A stretch of DNA of 64,000 nt from an uncultured Lachnospiraceae bacterium (GTDB lineage Bacteria > Bacillota > Clostridia > Lachnospirales > Lachnospiraceae). The position numbers and the translations under genes are program-made. Position 1 is the first letter of the stretch. Each line of letters opens with the position of its first letter. The notes under the pieces were generated by a model. That model was not told the origin of the DNA and did no database searches. It saw only the letters and a list, made by a program, of their open reading frames with translations. The stretch spans positions 1-64,000 of the forward strand of contig CAKRMH010000003.1 in NCBI GenBank assembly GCA_934364805.1, read 5' to 3'. Of the stretch, positions 53,735 through 62,059 are shown in pieces.

Positions 53735-54605
53735 TTAATAACCTCCTTTTCAGCAATTCAAGGCGTGTTGCTTCATGCGTCCGGTTCTGCATATATTTCA
53801 GTTTGTCACGCAGAAAGTCCGCATCCACATTATGATAGATCTGACCGCGCATTGCCACAGAGACTTTTCCAGTCTCCTCGGATACTACGATCGTCAGTGA
53901 ATCACTGACTTCGCTGATTCCTACTGCTGCACGGTGTCTGGTTCCAAGATCCTTGGATAATGTCAGGCTGTCCGAAAGCGGCAGATAACAGGTCGCAGAT
54001 ACCACTCTGTCCCCGCGCATGATCACCGCACCATCATGAAGCGGTGTATTCTTCTCAAATATATTGATCAAAAGCTGGCTGGATACCAGTGCATCTACAT
54101 CAATTCCGGTACGGATATACTCGTCCAGTTTGATATCATCTTCAATTACGATCAGTGCACCTGTCCTGACTTTTCCCATTGCGTAACTTGCTTTTACCAG
54201 TTCGTCGATGGTGCGATCGCTGAACTTGGCTTCATCTGTCTTATTTAAACTAAACAGATTGCCAAGAATATTTCTGGTACCAAGGTTCTCAAGTGCGCGT
54301 CTGAGTTCCGGCTGGAAAATGATAACCAGTGCGATCACGCCGACATTAAAGGTATTCTGTGCCAGCCATAGTATCGTATTCATCTGGAAAATTGCTGCTG
54401 CCAGTACAAAAAGCAGGAGCACGATAATTCCTTTAAACAGGTTCCATGCCCGCGTGTTTTTGATCCACAATAATACATGGTAAAACAGGAAAGAAATAAT
54501 CAGGATCTCGACACAGTCTGTCGGTCCGATATGAATATCCGGCAGATTATAGTTGTTGTGTATACTTTCGTTAAACATCTGAAGCGTTTCAAATATACCG
54601 TTCAT
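53700..54605 (-). CDS. cdaA: Diadenylate cyclase CdaA
   Basis: About 301 residues from ATG 54605 (GGAG six bases upstream); the frame is open six codons further to a GTG. Three membrane helices (residues about 20-90) precede the DisA_N cyclase domain with LFSLNKTDEAKFSDRTIDEL, then FEKNTPLHDGAVIMRGDRVV (D-G-A motif), CYLPLSDSLTLSKDLGTRHR, AAVGISEVSDSLTIVVSEET (R-H-R motif). It makes c-di-AMP from two ATP. The downstream glmM usual in Bacillus is replaced here by ptsH and leuA. Confidence 0.95.
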   Translation of the reverse strand: MNGIFETLQMFNESIHNNYNLPDIHIGPTDCVEILIISFLFYHVLLWIKNTRAWNLFKGIIVLLLFVLAAAIFQMNTILWLAQNTFNVGVIALVIIFQPELRRALENLGTRNILGNLFSLNKTDEAKFSDRTIDELVKASYAMGKVRTGALIVIEDDIKLDEYIRTGIDVDALVSSQLLINIFEKNTPLHDGAVIMRGDRVVSATCYLPLSDSLTLSKDLGTRHRAAVGISEVSDSLTIVVSEETGKVSVAMRGQIYHNVDADFLRDKLKYMQNRTHEATRLELLKRRLLNAKKDTKKADE

Positions 54606-54708
54606 TTTTCTCTCCTTTCTCACAATTTTCCAATTCTACCGCAGGTACATGTCCAAAATGTGAACAATTACTTGCGTTTTCTTTAAAATTATATGTTTTT
54701 TCCCGAAA

Positions 54709-55758
54709 TTATTTCAGGTATTTTTCATCAATGTCCAGTTCCTTTGCAAATACCTTGCGGGCAAGTTCCTCTTCTTCTTCCGAAAGTTCCTGCTTACTGT
54801 GGTCAATGCGTTTTCCCATACTTGCAGTATTGCCAAAATGCTTGACCGTTTTCTCCTGAACTGCAACTGCCTTCTTTGGAACTGCTTTTACATAGTAATA
54901 ATATTCATCGTCTTCAAACTGCACACGTTCCGTTCTTGCATAATCCAGATTCATAAAAAAGAACTGCAGGATAAAGCTGATCACAAGAGACAGGACTACA
55001 CCGATGAGCAAGGTAACCGTCTTGCCTGTAATGCCAAGGATCAGGTATCCGGCAAAAAGCCCCAGCGCCTGGATCAGTACTCCGGACACGATAGCGATCA
55101 GCCATGCATGATCCATCGTGGTTCTGCGGATAAAATATACAACGATCGATGTCACAACAAAAATACCGATCATAAGAAACATCTCTTTATTTCCAAGAAG
55201 CTGTCCTACGGAAACGCTGAACTTGGATGTGCTTCCAGTCTTATCTTCCGTAACAACTGCTGCAAGTGTTGTACTGTTTCTGTGGATCCCATCCAGGAAA
55301 TAATATACAACCGTTCCGCATACAACGGAGATCACCGAATACAGTTCCCCGAAAAGTCCTGTGCCGACCGGCATGATATAAGGAATGTTCAATTTGAAAG
55401 CAATCGGAGTAAACAGTGCTCCCATACAATCCTTCGGTGCAAAACGGAAATATATAAAGTAAACTACGGCAAAAAGTACTACGGCTGTCAGTGCAACCTC
55501 CGGTGATAATGCATACATATCTGCAATAATCACGAATGCTGCGATCCAGATCGTTCCATTCTGTGGAAGCAGACAGCATATGAGTGCCAGGATCAGTGCT
55601 ACCGGAAATGTGCTGATCGCAGCCATAAATCCAATGTTGGCATTGATCAGTAAAAACGTGATCAGTGCAATCACAAATTTAAATGCCGGATACATGTATG
55701 TCTCATAATTCTCATAAAAACGAATGATTTTATCTTTATATTCCAATAATTTTGTCAT
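54709..55758 (-). CDS. Conserved polytopic membrane protein
   Basis: 349 residues with eight to ten helices from residue 20 to about 275. Hydrophobic stretches such as FPVALILALICCLLPQNGTI, ELYSVISVVCGTVVYYFL and TGKTVTLLIGVVLSLVISFI alternate with short loops. A cytoplasmic tail of about 75 residues begins LDYARTERVQFEDDEYYYYV and ends in a charged helix with SEEEEELARKVFAKE. I cannot name its function. It starts with GGGGAGG and follows the 55776-56186 gene by 17 bases. It sits directly before cdaA, possibly within the same transcription unit, so an envelope-stress or division-related role is conceivable. Confidence 0.75.
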   Translation of the reverse strand: MTKLLEYKDKIIRFYENYETYMYPAFKFVIALITFLLINANIGFMAAISTFPVALILALICCLLPQNGTIWIAAFVIIADMYALSPEVALTAVVLFAVVYFIYFRFAPKDCMGALFTPIAFKLNIPYIMPVGTGLFGELYSVISVVCGTVVYYFLDGIHRNSTTLAAVVTEDKTGSTSKFSVSVGQLLGNKEMFLMIGIFVVTSIVVYFIRRTTMDHAWLIAIVSGVLIQALGLFAGYLILGITGKTVTLLIGVVLSLVISFILQFFFMNLDYARTERVQFEDDEYYYYVKAVPKKAVAVQEKTVKHFGNTASMGKRIDHSKQELSEEEEELARKVFAKELDIDEKYLK

Positions 55759-55775
55759 TGAGTCCTCCCCAAGTG

Positions 55776-56186
55776 CTATTTGCTGTTTTTAATCTTGTCT
55801 TCCCGTTCATAGAGCTTATTGACTCTCTTCAGGTGGCTGCAGTATTCTTTCAGTTCCTTCCGTCCCCGTGTATACCGGCGGTAATAGATGATGTATGTAA
55901 TGATCTCATAAACGACCATAAATATGACGTATTTGCATACTGTGCTGACTGCAACTGCGATCACATCCAGCGAATTAATAGCCGCCAGGATATTCTCCAT
56001 GTCATAAAATATCCAGAGTGCCGCACATAAGAAAAATGCCAGTGTTCCTGTAAAAATGCTCCTGATCATTTCCTTGCTGATATAATCACTGCGGTAATAC
56101 ATCCCCATCTGTCCGGACTTCTTCTTTTTCCCGTTATCATATATTGCGATCTCGTATAATTCTTTTACACGTTCCTCGTTAATCAT
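55776..56186 (-). CDS. Small membrane protein of unknown function
   Basis: 136 residues. A soluble start NEERVKELYEIAIYDNGKKK, then two hydrophobic helices (SIFTGTLAFFLCAALWIFYD and VIAVAVSTVCKYVIFMVVYE) and a basic tail (IYYRRYTRGRKELKEYCSHL). I recognise no family. It is the first gene behind a good promoter and is followed by the 349-residue membrane protein and the cdaA operon. Confidence 0.65.
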   Translation of the reverse strand: MINEERVKELYEIAIYDNGKKKKSGQMGMYYRSDYISKEMIRSIFTGTLAFFLCAALWIFYDMENILAAINSLDVIAVAVSTVCKYVIFMVVYEIITYIIYYRRYTRGRKELKEYCSHLKRVNKLYEREDKIKNSK

Positions 56187-56234
56187 GTAATAAACTCCCT
56201 TACTTCTGGACGCAATTGCGCATTGTTAAAAATC

Positions 56235-56263
56235 ATTATACCATACCACTCTATATTTTCCAA
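56235..56263 (-). promoter_or_regulatory. Sigma-70 promoter with extended -10 for the cdaA-side operon
   Basis: Minus-strand TTGGAA (56258-56263), a 17-base spacer and TATAAT (56235-56240), directly preceded by TGG (extended -10). It lies about 50 bases ahead of the 136-residue membrane protein ATG. It is the best visible promoter for the minus-strand genes that lead through cdaA, leuA and perhaps into module B. Confidence 0.65.
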
Positions 56264-56320
56264 ATGTTTCTTGTGTGAGGCGTTTTTCATAGAAAGGTTG
56301 GGGAGGTTCCTTTATATGAA

Positions 56321-56346
56321 AAAGCTGCAGATTGCTCTGCAGCTTT
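56321..56346 (-). terminator. Terminator after the yvyF-like gene
   Basis: A perfect ten-base-pair stem, AAAGCTGCAG (56321-56330) with CTGCAGCTTT (56337-56346), and a six-base loop, continuing into T residues on the minus strand. It lies 12 bases beyond the yvyF-like stop and separates it from the next promoter. Confidence 0.75.
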
Positions 56347-56357
56347 GGTTGTTCTCT

Positions 56358-56762
56358 TTATTTCAGAAATCTCATGCGGTCATTCTCTTTCTCTGTACGC
56401 AGGCTTCGTTCCGCAGGCTTCGGTTTCTCGAACGCATTGGACAGATCCTGTACCATTGTCTTCTTGCAGGATTCGCAGAAACGTCCTGTGTGAATTGGCC
56501 TTCCGCAGTTCTCACAGACGATTCCTTCTGCCATTCCATTAGAGATCACAAGTCTCTCTTCACGGATCCACTGTTTGATCTGTTTCACCGTCACATCATT
56601 CTCAGTCGCTGTCTGACTGATGCTGGAATCCGGATTCTGACGCAGGAATTCCTTCACCTGCTGAAACTTCTCTTCCAGCCTCTTCTGGCATTCCGGGCAT
56701 CTTCTCGGACCCGAAATATAATTAAACAAACGACCACAGTCTCTGCAATTCGTAACCTCCAT
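56358..56762 (-). CDS. YvyF/TIGR03826-like double zinc-ribbon protein
   Basis: 134 residues. The N-terminal ribbon CRDCGRLFNYISGPRRCPEC is followed by a helix (KRLEEKFQQVKEFLRQNPDS), then a MerR-like helix-turn-helix stretch TENDVTVKQIKQWIREERLV, and a second ribbon CENCGRPIHTGRFCESC. The same arrangement defines the protein encoded between comFC and flgM in Bacillus, where the role is unclear but tied to flagellar/competence operons. Here too it directly follows a comF homologue (13-base gap). No flagellar genes are visible in the window. GAGGAGG precedes the ATG. Confidence 0.8.
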   Translation of the reverse strand: MEVTNCRDCGRLFNYISGPRRCPECQKRLEEKFQQVKEFLRQNPDSSISQTATENDVTVKQIKQWIREERLVISNGMAEGIVCENCGRPIHTGRFCESCKKTMVQDLSNAFEKPKPAERSLRTEKENDRMRFLK

Positions 56763-56775
56763 AAAGTAAACCTCC

Positions 56776-57513
56776 TCATATGCCTTTCCCGATGCAGATG
56801 CTCAGGGAATAAATATCGATTACACCTGTCTGCAGTATAGCCTGTGCAATGGCATCAACCGTACTGCCTGTTGTGTAAATATCGTCAACTAATAGAATAT
56901 ATCTATATTTTACAATATCTTGCGACACATGAAAAGCATTTTTCAGATTATTTTTGCGTTCTGTGTCATTTAAATTCTTTTGCGGCTTCGTATCGCGTGT
57001 CCGGGAAACCAGATCCATCCGGTATGGAATGCCCGTCCGCCTGGAAAGTTCCCTTGCAAATACTTCTGCCTGATTATATCCGCGGAGCTTCTGTTTTCTT
57101 CTGTACATCGGAACCGGTACGATAACTTCTGCTCCGATACGCTGCATCCATTCTGTGTATTGTTCTGCTGCGATCCCTGCAAAAAAAGCTGCATACTCTC
57201 TCTTATTGGAATATTTAAACCGGTACATGGTCTGTTTGATGTCCCCTTTATATAGGAAAACACCCTTTCCCTGCCGGTAATGATGATGTTTTTTCCCGCA
57301 GTCAAAGCAGAATTCAACCCTGGCATTATCAACCGGCTGTCCGCATTTCATGCAGACCGCACCTGTAATGTAAAAAAGCTTCTTCCTGCATTCCGGATGA
57401 ACCTTCCCCCTGTCTTCAAATGCAACGATCTCGTCGCACACCGGGCATCTTGGCGGATAGACAAGCGCAAGCACTGCCTCTGTCACTGCATAAATCCATT
57501 CTTTTCCCCCCAT
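56776..57513 (-). CDS. comFC: ComF-family phosphoribosyltransferase-like protein
   Basis: About 245 residues from ATG 57513 (AAAGGA six bases upstream); the frame is open 39 codons further, but that stretch is not family-like and lies over the divergent control region. An N-terminal zinc finger (YPPRCPVCDE with VCMKCGQPVDNARVEFCFDC) is followed by a type I PRTase core with VIVPVPMYRRKQKLRGYNQA, KNLNDTERKNNLKNAF and the PRPP loop ILLVDDIYTTGSTVDAIAQA. In transformable bacteria ComFC acts in DNA uptake; its exact reaction is unresolved. Confidence 0.88.
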   Translation of the reverse strand: MGGKEWIYAVTEAVLALVYPPRCPVCDEIVAFEDRGKVHPECRKKLFYITGAVCMKCGQPVDNARVEFCFDCGKKHHHYRQGKGVFLYKGDIKQTMYRFKYSNKREYAAFFAGIAAEQYTEWMQRIGAEVIVPVPMYRRKQKLRGYNQAEVFARELSRRTGIPYRMDLVSRTRDTKPQKNLNDTERKNNLKNAFHVSQDIVKYRYILLVDDIYTTGSTVDAIAQAILQTGVIDIYSLSICIGKGI

Positions 57514-57559
57514 ATTATTCCTTTCCACTCTCCCTGCTGTTACCATAACATATCCCATT

Positions 57560-57580
57560 GAAAAAGTCATTGACTTTTTC
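57560..57580. promoter_or_regulatory. Perfect 21-base palindrome in the divergent comF / ABC transporter region
   Basis: GAAAAAGTCA-T-TGACTTTTTC is perfectly symmetrical about 57570. It lies directly before the plus-strand promoter and between the two divergent start codons. It could be a repressor operator. A weak intrinsic terminator is the alternative, given the A and T runs. Confidence 0.45.
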
Positions 57581-57584
57581 ATGA

Positions 57585-57613
57585 TTGACTTCTCCGCTTT
57601 AAGCGCATATAAT
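57585..57613 (+). promoter_or_regulatory. Consensus-like promoter of the ABC transporter operon
   Basis: TTGACT (57585-57590), a 17-base spacer and TATAAT (57608-57613). The transcript would start near 57620 and carry a 50-base leader containing the repeat-like GATGCATTGATGCG before the AAGGAGG of the lipoprotein gene. Confidence 0.75.
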
Positions 57614-57670
57614 TTATTCAATCGATGCATTGATGCGTTAAAGCATTAGTGCCACAAGGAGGTTATAATT

Positions 57671-58675
57671 ATGAAAAAGGCAACCAGATTTGCTTCCGTT
57701 GTTCTTGCCGCTGTCCTGACATTCTCTCTTGCAGGCTGTGGAAGTTCCGACGCAGGCACAAGTAGTACACAAAGTTCCAAAAATGCATCCGGCAAGACTT
57801 ACACCATTGGTATCTGCCAGCTGGTCCAGCATGAAGCACTTGATGCTGCAACCCAGGGTTTTAAAGATGCCCTTACAGACAAGCTCGGTGATAATGTCAA
57901 ATTTGATGAGCAGAATGCTGCCGGAGATGCATCCACCTGTTCTACCATCTGTACCACATTTGCAACCAACAATTATGATCTGATTCTGGGAAATGCAACT
58001 GCTGCCCTCCAGGCTGCTACTGCTGCTACCGATACGATCCCGGTACTTGGAACATCCATTACCGATTATGCAACAGCGCTCGACGTATCCGACTGGACCG
58101 GGACCACTGGCCGAAATATCTCCGGAACAACTGATCTTGCACCACTTGACCAGCAGGCCAAATGCATCGCTGAATTATTCCCGGATGCCAAAAATGTAGG
58201 TATCCTGTACTGCTCTTCTGAGCCAAACAGTATCTACCAGTCCACTACCATTACCAAATATCTGAAGACCGAAGGATACACGGTAAAAGAATACACCTTC
58301 TCCGATTCCAACGATGTTGCTTCGGTAACACAGAGTGCCTGTGATAATTCCGATGTCATTTATATCCCTACTGACAATACTGCTGCATCCTGCACAGAAG
58401 CCATCAACAATGTAGCTTCTCCTGCAAAGGTTCCGATCTTCGCTGGTGAAGAAGGAATTGCCAAAGGCTGCGGTGTTGCAACACTTTCAATCAGCTACTA
58501 CGATCTCGGATATACAACCGGAGAAATGGCATATGATATTCTTGTAAACGGAAAAGATATCTCTACCATGGAAGTCCAGTCTGCACCAAAATTCACAAAA
58601 GAATACATCGCTGACCGTGCCGATGCACTTGGAATCACGATTCCGGACGGCTACGAAGAACTGAAAGCAGATTAA
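57671..58675 (+). CDS. ABC transporter substrate-binding lipoprotein (TrpX-like, ABC_sub_bind family)
   Basis: 334 residues. A lipoprotein signal peptide with lipobox LAGCGSS (Cys about 24) is followed by a short Ser/Thr linker and a two-lobe periplasmic-binding fold: TYTIGICQLVQHEALDAATQ, NYDLILGNATAALQAATAAT, PVLGTSITDYATAL, KNVGILYCSSEPNSIYQ, then DVIYIPTDNTAASCTEAINN and PIFAGEEGIAKGCGVATLSI. This family pairs with BPD_transp_2-like permeases; in streptococci it is the tryptophan-linked TrpXYZ system. Ligand here is not proven. AAGGAGG lies eight bases before the ATG. It is followed by a small terminator before the permease gene. Confidence 0.9.
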   Translation: MKKATRFASVVLAAVLTFSLAGCGSSDAGTSSTQSSKNASGKTYTIGICQLVQHEALDAATQGFKDALTDKLGDNVKFDEQNAAGDASTCSTICTTFATNNYDLILGNATAALQAATAATDTIPVLGTSITDYATALDVSDWTGTTGRNISGTTDLAPLDQQAKCIAELFPDAKNVGILYCSSEPNSIYQSTTITKYLKTEGYTVKEYTFSDSNDVASVTQSACDNSDVIYIPTDNTAASCTEAINNVASPAKVPIFAGEEGIAKGCGVATLSISYYDLGYTTGEMAYDILVNGKDISTMEVQSAPKFTKEYIADRADALGITIPDGYEELKAD

Positions 58676-58695
58676 TCCACATCCATATACAGAGT

Positions 58696-58717
58696 AAAGG
58701 TCCAATGGGCCTTTTTT
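58696..58717 (+). terminator. Intra-operon terminator after the binding-protein gene
   Basis: AAAGGTCC (58696-58703) pairs with GGGCCTTT (58707-58714) using one G-U pair and a three-base loop, and is followed by T residues. It would allow more binding protein than permease and ATPase. Confidence 0.55.
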
Positions 58718-58762
58718 CTGTTTTATTGGAAAATGTCATATTTTTACTATGGAGGTAAACAC

Positions 58763-59773
58763 ATGTTTCTGATCAACTATTTTTCATCTTTAAACCCGCT
58801 TGCATTTACCAATGCACTGCCGGGCAACATCGCCCAGGGCCTGATCTGGGGAATCATGGCACTTGGTGTGTACATCACATTCCGTCTGCTCGATTTTGCA
58901 GACCTGACCGTAGACGGTTCTTTTGCAACCGGCGGTGCGGTTACCGTTATGCTGACAGTCAAAGGCTATAACATCTGGGTTGCTCTGCTCTGCGCCTGCA
59001 TTGCAGGACTTCTCGCAGGACTCTGCACGGGACTTTTACATACCAAACTCGGAATTCCTCCGATCCTTGCCGGAATTCTGACACAGATCGCACTTTATTC
59101 GATCAACTTAAACATTATGGACCGTCATGCAAACCAGGCGCTCAGCGTTGACAAATACAGCCTGATCCTTTCTTCCCGTAACCTGACTTCTGCGATCGTG
59201 ACCGGACTTCTTTTTGCAGCCGTTCTGATCATCGTTTTATACTGGTATTTTGGAACCGAGCAGGGTTCTGCCATCCGTGCAACCGGTTGTAATCCTGCCA
59301 TGAGTCGTGCACAGGGAATCAACATTGATAATATGAAGCTGATCGGGCTTTCCATCTCCAATGCGATCGTCGCATTATCCGGCGGACTGCTTGCGCAATA
59401 TTCCGGATTCGCTGATGTCAATATGGGACGCGGCGGCATCGTCATTGGTCTGGCTGCCGTGATTATCGGAGAAGTCCTTGGCGATGCGATCCTTGGAAAA
59501 CGCATGGATTTCAAAGGCCGCCTGATCTTTGTTGTCATCGGTGGCATCATCTACTACATCGTTATTGGTATCGTACTCTGGCTGAAAATGCCAAGTGATG
59601 ATTTAAAACTTTTTACAGCGATCATCGTTGCCATTTTCCTTGCAGTTCCATACTTAAAGGGAAAGAGCAAAAGTTCCTTCTCAAAAGCAGGAAAACGTGC
59701 TGCAGCCATGTTAGCTGGCCATTCTGCCACTGCATACGGTGATGTAGATGCCATGAATAAGGAGGAGAAGTAA
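58763..59773 (+). CDS. ABC transporter permease (TrpY-like, BPD_transp_2 family)
   Basis: About 336 residues from ATG 58763, which has GGAGG seven bases upstream; an upstream ATG at 58733 lacks a site. Eight to nine membrane helices. The start of the core reads NIAQGLIWGIMALGVYITFR, LLDFADLTVDGSFATGGAVT, as in branched-chain amino acid and sugar permeases of this class. Later SGGLLAQYSGFADVNMGRGG and IVIGLAAVIIGEVLGDAI give the conserved coupling region. It works with the flanking lipoprotein and ATPase genes and joins the ATPase start without a gap. Confidence 0.9.
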   Translation: MFLINYFSSLNPLAFTNALPGNIAQGLIWGIMALGVYITFRLLDFADLTVDGSFATGGAVTVMLTVKGYNIWVALLCACIAGLLAGLCTGLLHTKLGIPPILAGILTQIALYSINLNIMDRHANQALSVDKYSLILSSRNLTSAIVTGLLFAAVLIIVLYWYFGTEQGSAIRATGCNPAMSRAQGINIDNMKLIGLSISNAIVALSGGLLAQYSGFADVNMGRGGIVIGLAAVIIGEVLGDAILGKRMDFKGRLIFVVIGGIIYYIVIGIVLWLKMPSDDLKLFTAIIVAIFLAVPYLKGKSKSSFSKAGKRAAAMLAGHSATAYGDVDAMNKEEK

Positions 59774-60568
59774 ATGTTAGAGATCCGCAATGTACATAAA
59801 ACGTTCAATCTTGGAACGATCAATGAAAAACATGCCCTAAACGGGGTAAACTTAAAACTGGACGAGGGTGATTTTGTTACCGTGATCGGTGGAAACGGTG
59901 CCGGAAAATCAACCATGTTAAATGCGGTCGCAGGCACCTGGCCGGTGGATGACGGAGCGATCTTAATCGATGGAGTTGATGTAACCGGACTTCCGGAGTT
60001 CAAACGTGCCTCTTTTCTCGGCCGCGTGTTCCAGGACCCAATGACCGGTACGACTGCCACGATGCAGATCGATGAGAATCTTGCTCTCGCCGCACGCCGC
60101 GGACAAAAACGTGGACTCCGCTGGGGTATCACCAAAGCCGAAAAAGAACACTTCCATGAACTTTTAAAAGAACTTGACCTTGGTCTGGAAGACCGCATGA
60201 CTTCAAAAGTCGGACTTCTCTCCGGAGGTCAGCGACAGGCCGTCACTCTTCTTATGGCATCCCTCCAGAAGCCAAAGGTGCTCCTTCTCGATGAACATAC
60301 GGCTGCCTTAGATCCGAAGACGGCATCAAAAGTTCTTGCTCTCACTGACAAGATCATCACGGAGAACCATCTGACCGCCATGATGGTCACGCACAATATG
60401 CGTGATGCCATCACACACGGCAACCGCCTGATCATGATGAATAACGGAAAAGTCATCTTAAATATCTCAGGCGAAGAGAAAAAACGCCTTACCGTAGAAG
60501 ATCTTCTCCTCAAATTCGAAGAGGTTTCCGGAGAAGAATTCGCATCCGATAAGGCATTACTTGGTTAA
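59774..60568 (+). CDS. ABC transporter ATP-binding protein (TrpZ-like)
   Basis: 264 residues with all ATPase motifs: Walker A GGNGAGKST, a Q-loop in GRVFQDPMTGTTATMQIDEN, signature LLSGGQRQAVTLLMASLQKP, Walker B KVLLLDEHTAALD, and switch His in MMVTHNMRDAITHGNRLIMM. The ATG overlaps the end of the permease gene with GGAGGAG inside the permease coding end. The long Q-loop segment is typical of the YtrE/TrpZ branch. It energises uptake through the adjacent permease. Confidence 0.93.
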   Translation: MLEIRNVHKTFNLGTINEKHALNGVNLKLDEGDFVTVIGGNGAGKSTMLNAVAGTWPVDDGAILIDGVDVTGLPEFKRASFLGRVFQDPMTGTTATMQIDENLALAARRGQKRGLRWGITKAEKEHFHELLKELDLGLEDRMTSKVGLLSGGQRQAVTLLMASLQKPKVLLLDEHTAALDPKTASKVLALTDKIITENHLTAMMVTHNMRDAITHGNRLIMMNNGKVILNISGEEKKRLTVEDLLLKFEEVSGEEFASDKALLG

Positions 60569-60600
60569 AAAACAACATAGCATATCAGGAGGTACTATTT

Positions 60601-61911
60601 ATGTGGGCTTACGAAAGTGTATTTTACCAGATCTATCCGTTGGGATTCTGCGGCGCACCATTTGAAAACGATGGTGTATCAGAACACCGCATTTTAAAAG
60701 TCAATGACTGGATCCCTCATATCAAAAAGCTCGGTGCGGATGCCATCTACTTCTCGCCGGTCTTTGAATCCGATACACACGGTTACAACACAAGAGATTA
60801 CACCAGGATCGATACCCGTCTTGGAACCAACGGAGATTTTGCCGAAGTCTGCAGCAATCTTCATAAAGAAGGCATCCGTGTCGTCTTAGACGGTGTATTC
60901 AATCACGTTGGAAGAGGTTTCTGGGCATTTCAGGATGTTCTTAAGAACCGGGAAGCTTCCCCTTATGTAAGCTGGTTTTCCCGCATTGCCTTTGACGGCA
61001 ACTCCAATTACAACGACGGTCTGTGGTATGAAGGCTGGGAAGGCAACTACGATCTTGTCAAACTGAATCTCCGCAATGAAGAGGTCATCGGGCATATCTT
61101 CGCCGCAATCCGTGGATGGGTCGAAGAATTCGATATTGACGGTCTCCGCCTCGATGTTGCCTATTGTCTGGATCACGATTTCCTGAGAAGGCTCCGCAGC
61201 TTCTGTAACGAGTTAAAACCGGATTTCTTCCTTGTCGGCGAAACACTTCATGGCGATTATAATCAGATCATGAATGATGAGATGTTACATTCTGTCACAA
61301 ACTACGAATGCTATAAGGGACTTTACTCAAGTTTTAATTCCATGAACATGTTCGAGATCAATCATTCCCTTCTTCGTCAGTTTGGTCCGGAACAGTGGAC
61401 TTTATATAAGGGAAAACATCTGCTTTCCTTCGTGGATAACCACGATGTCACCCGTGTTGCAAGCATTTTAAACAATCCAGCACACCTGCCGTTAATCTAT
61501 GCGATTGCATTTGGCATGCCTGGTATTCCATGTGTATACTACGGCAGCGAATGGGGTGCAACCGGACGAAAGGAAGATGGAGATCCTGCGCTTCGCGTTT
61601 CATTTGATGCCCCGGTTGAAAATGAACTGTCTGACTGGATCTTTAAACTTGCAGCTGCAAAGAAAGCCTCCAAAGCGTTACAGTATGGGGATTTCAGTTC
61701 TGTCGTTCTCACGAACGGACAGTGCATCTTCAAGCGCGAATGGGAAGGCGAACGTGTTCTTGTAGCAATCAATGCAGCGGATTCGCCATTCTGGGCTGGA
61801 TTCAATCTCGGAAGCAGCCAGGCAGTTGATCTGATCACCGGAAATGACGTAACATTCCATGACGGCTATGAACTGCCAGCCTACAGTGCTTTCTTCTTCC
61901 GTCTGAAATAA
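60601..61911 (+). CDS. GH13 alpha-amylase-family glycosidase (cyclomaltodextrinase/neopullulanase-like)
   Basis: 436 residues, no signal peptide, so cytoplasmic. The four GH13 regions are in order: DGVFNHVG (97-104), GLRLDVA with the nucleophile D185, LVGETLHG with acid/base E214, and FVDNHD with D282. YQIYPLGFCGAP at the start and MPGIPCVYYGSEWGATGRKE near residue 315 resemble maltodextrin-degrading subfamilies. It is short, lacking the N-terminal starch-binding domain of typical neopullulanases. It lies 32 bases after the ATPase gene with AGGAGG, so is likely cotranscribed despite the different role. Substrate probably short alpha-glucans. Confidence 0.88.
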   Translation: MWAYESVFYQIYPLGFCGAPFENDGVSEHRILKVNDWIPHIKKLGADAIYFSPVFESDTHGYNTRDYTRIDTRLGTNGDFAEVCSNLHKEGIRVVLDGVFNHVGRGFWAFQDVLKNREASPYVSWFSRIAFDGNSNYNDGLWYEGWEGNYDLVKLNLRNEEVIGHIFAAIRGWVEEFDIDGLRLDVAYCLDHDFLRRLRSFCNELKPDFFLVGETLHGDYNQIMNDEMLHSVTNYECYKGLYSSFNSMNMFEINHSLLRQFGPEQWTLYKGKHLLSFVDNHDVTRVASILNNPAHLPLIYAIAFGMPGIPCVYYGSEWGATGRKEDGDPALRVSFDAPVENELSDWIFKLAAAKKASKALQYGDFSSVVLTNGQCIFKREWEGERVLVAINAADSPFWAGFNLGSSQAVDLITGNDVTFHDGYELPAYSAFFFRLK

Positions 61912-61944
61912 AACGCAAAAATAACGCAATACTTTTATACAAAA

Positions 61945-61972
61945 AACACGGTGTCATCTCTGACACCGTGTT
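61945..61972 (-). terminator. Terminator between GH13 gene and glpK
   Basis: A perfect 12-base-pair stem, AACACGGTGTCA (61945-61956) with TGACACCGTGTT (61961-61972), and a four-base loop. On the minus strand it runs into T6, so it mainly ends glpK transcription. It may also slow plus-strand read-through from the GH13 gene. The remaining 148-base gap shows nothing else. Confidence 0.8.
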
Positions 61973-62059
61973 CCCCATTTTATTCCTTCTATTACTTCTC
62001 CCAAAAGATAATCGAAAGATTTCTATATCAAAGCGACCCCCATCGCTGTGATACCTAAA

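Noticed and set aside
54799..55506. 235-codon plus-strand frame opposite the 349-residue membrane protein
   Set aside because: It is antisense to a gene with clear membrane-helix periodicity and a strong ribosome site. Its own composition (Cys/His/Asn-rich) is typical of an antisense shadow.
57620..57670. T-box or tryptophan attenuator before the ABC transporter genes
   Set aside because: The leader is only about 50 bases and shows no specifier stem or T-box sequence.
60601..61911. GH13 enzyme as a polysaccharide-locus glycosidase
   Set aside because: It lacks a signal peptide, lies on the other strand behind an amino-acid-type ABC transporter, and has maltodextrin-type GH13 regions. A role in the surface polymer is not supported.
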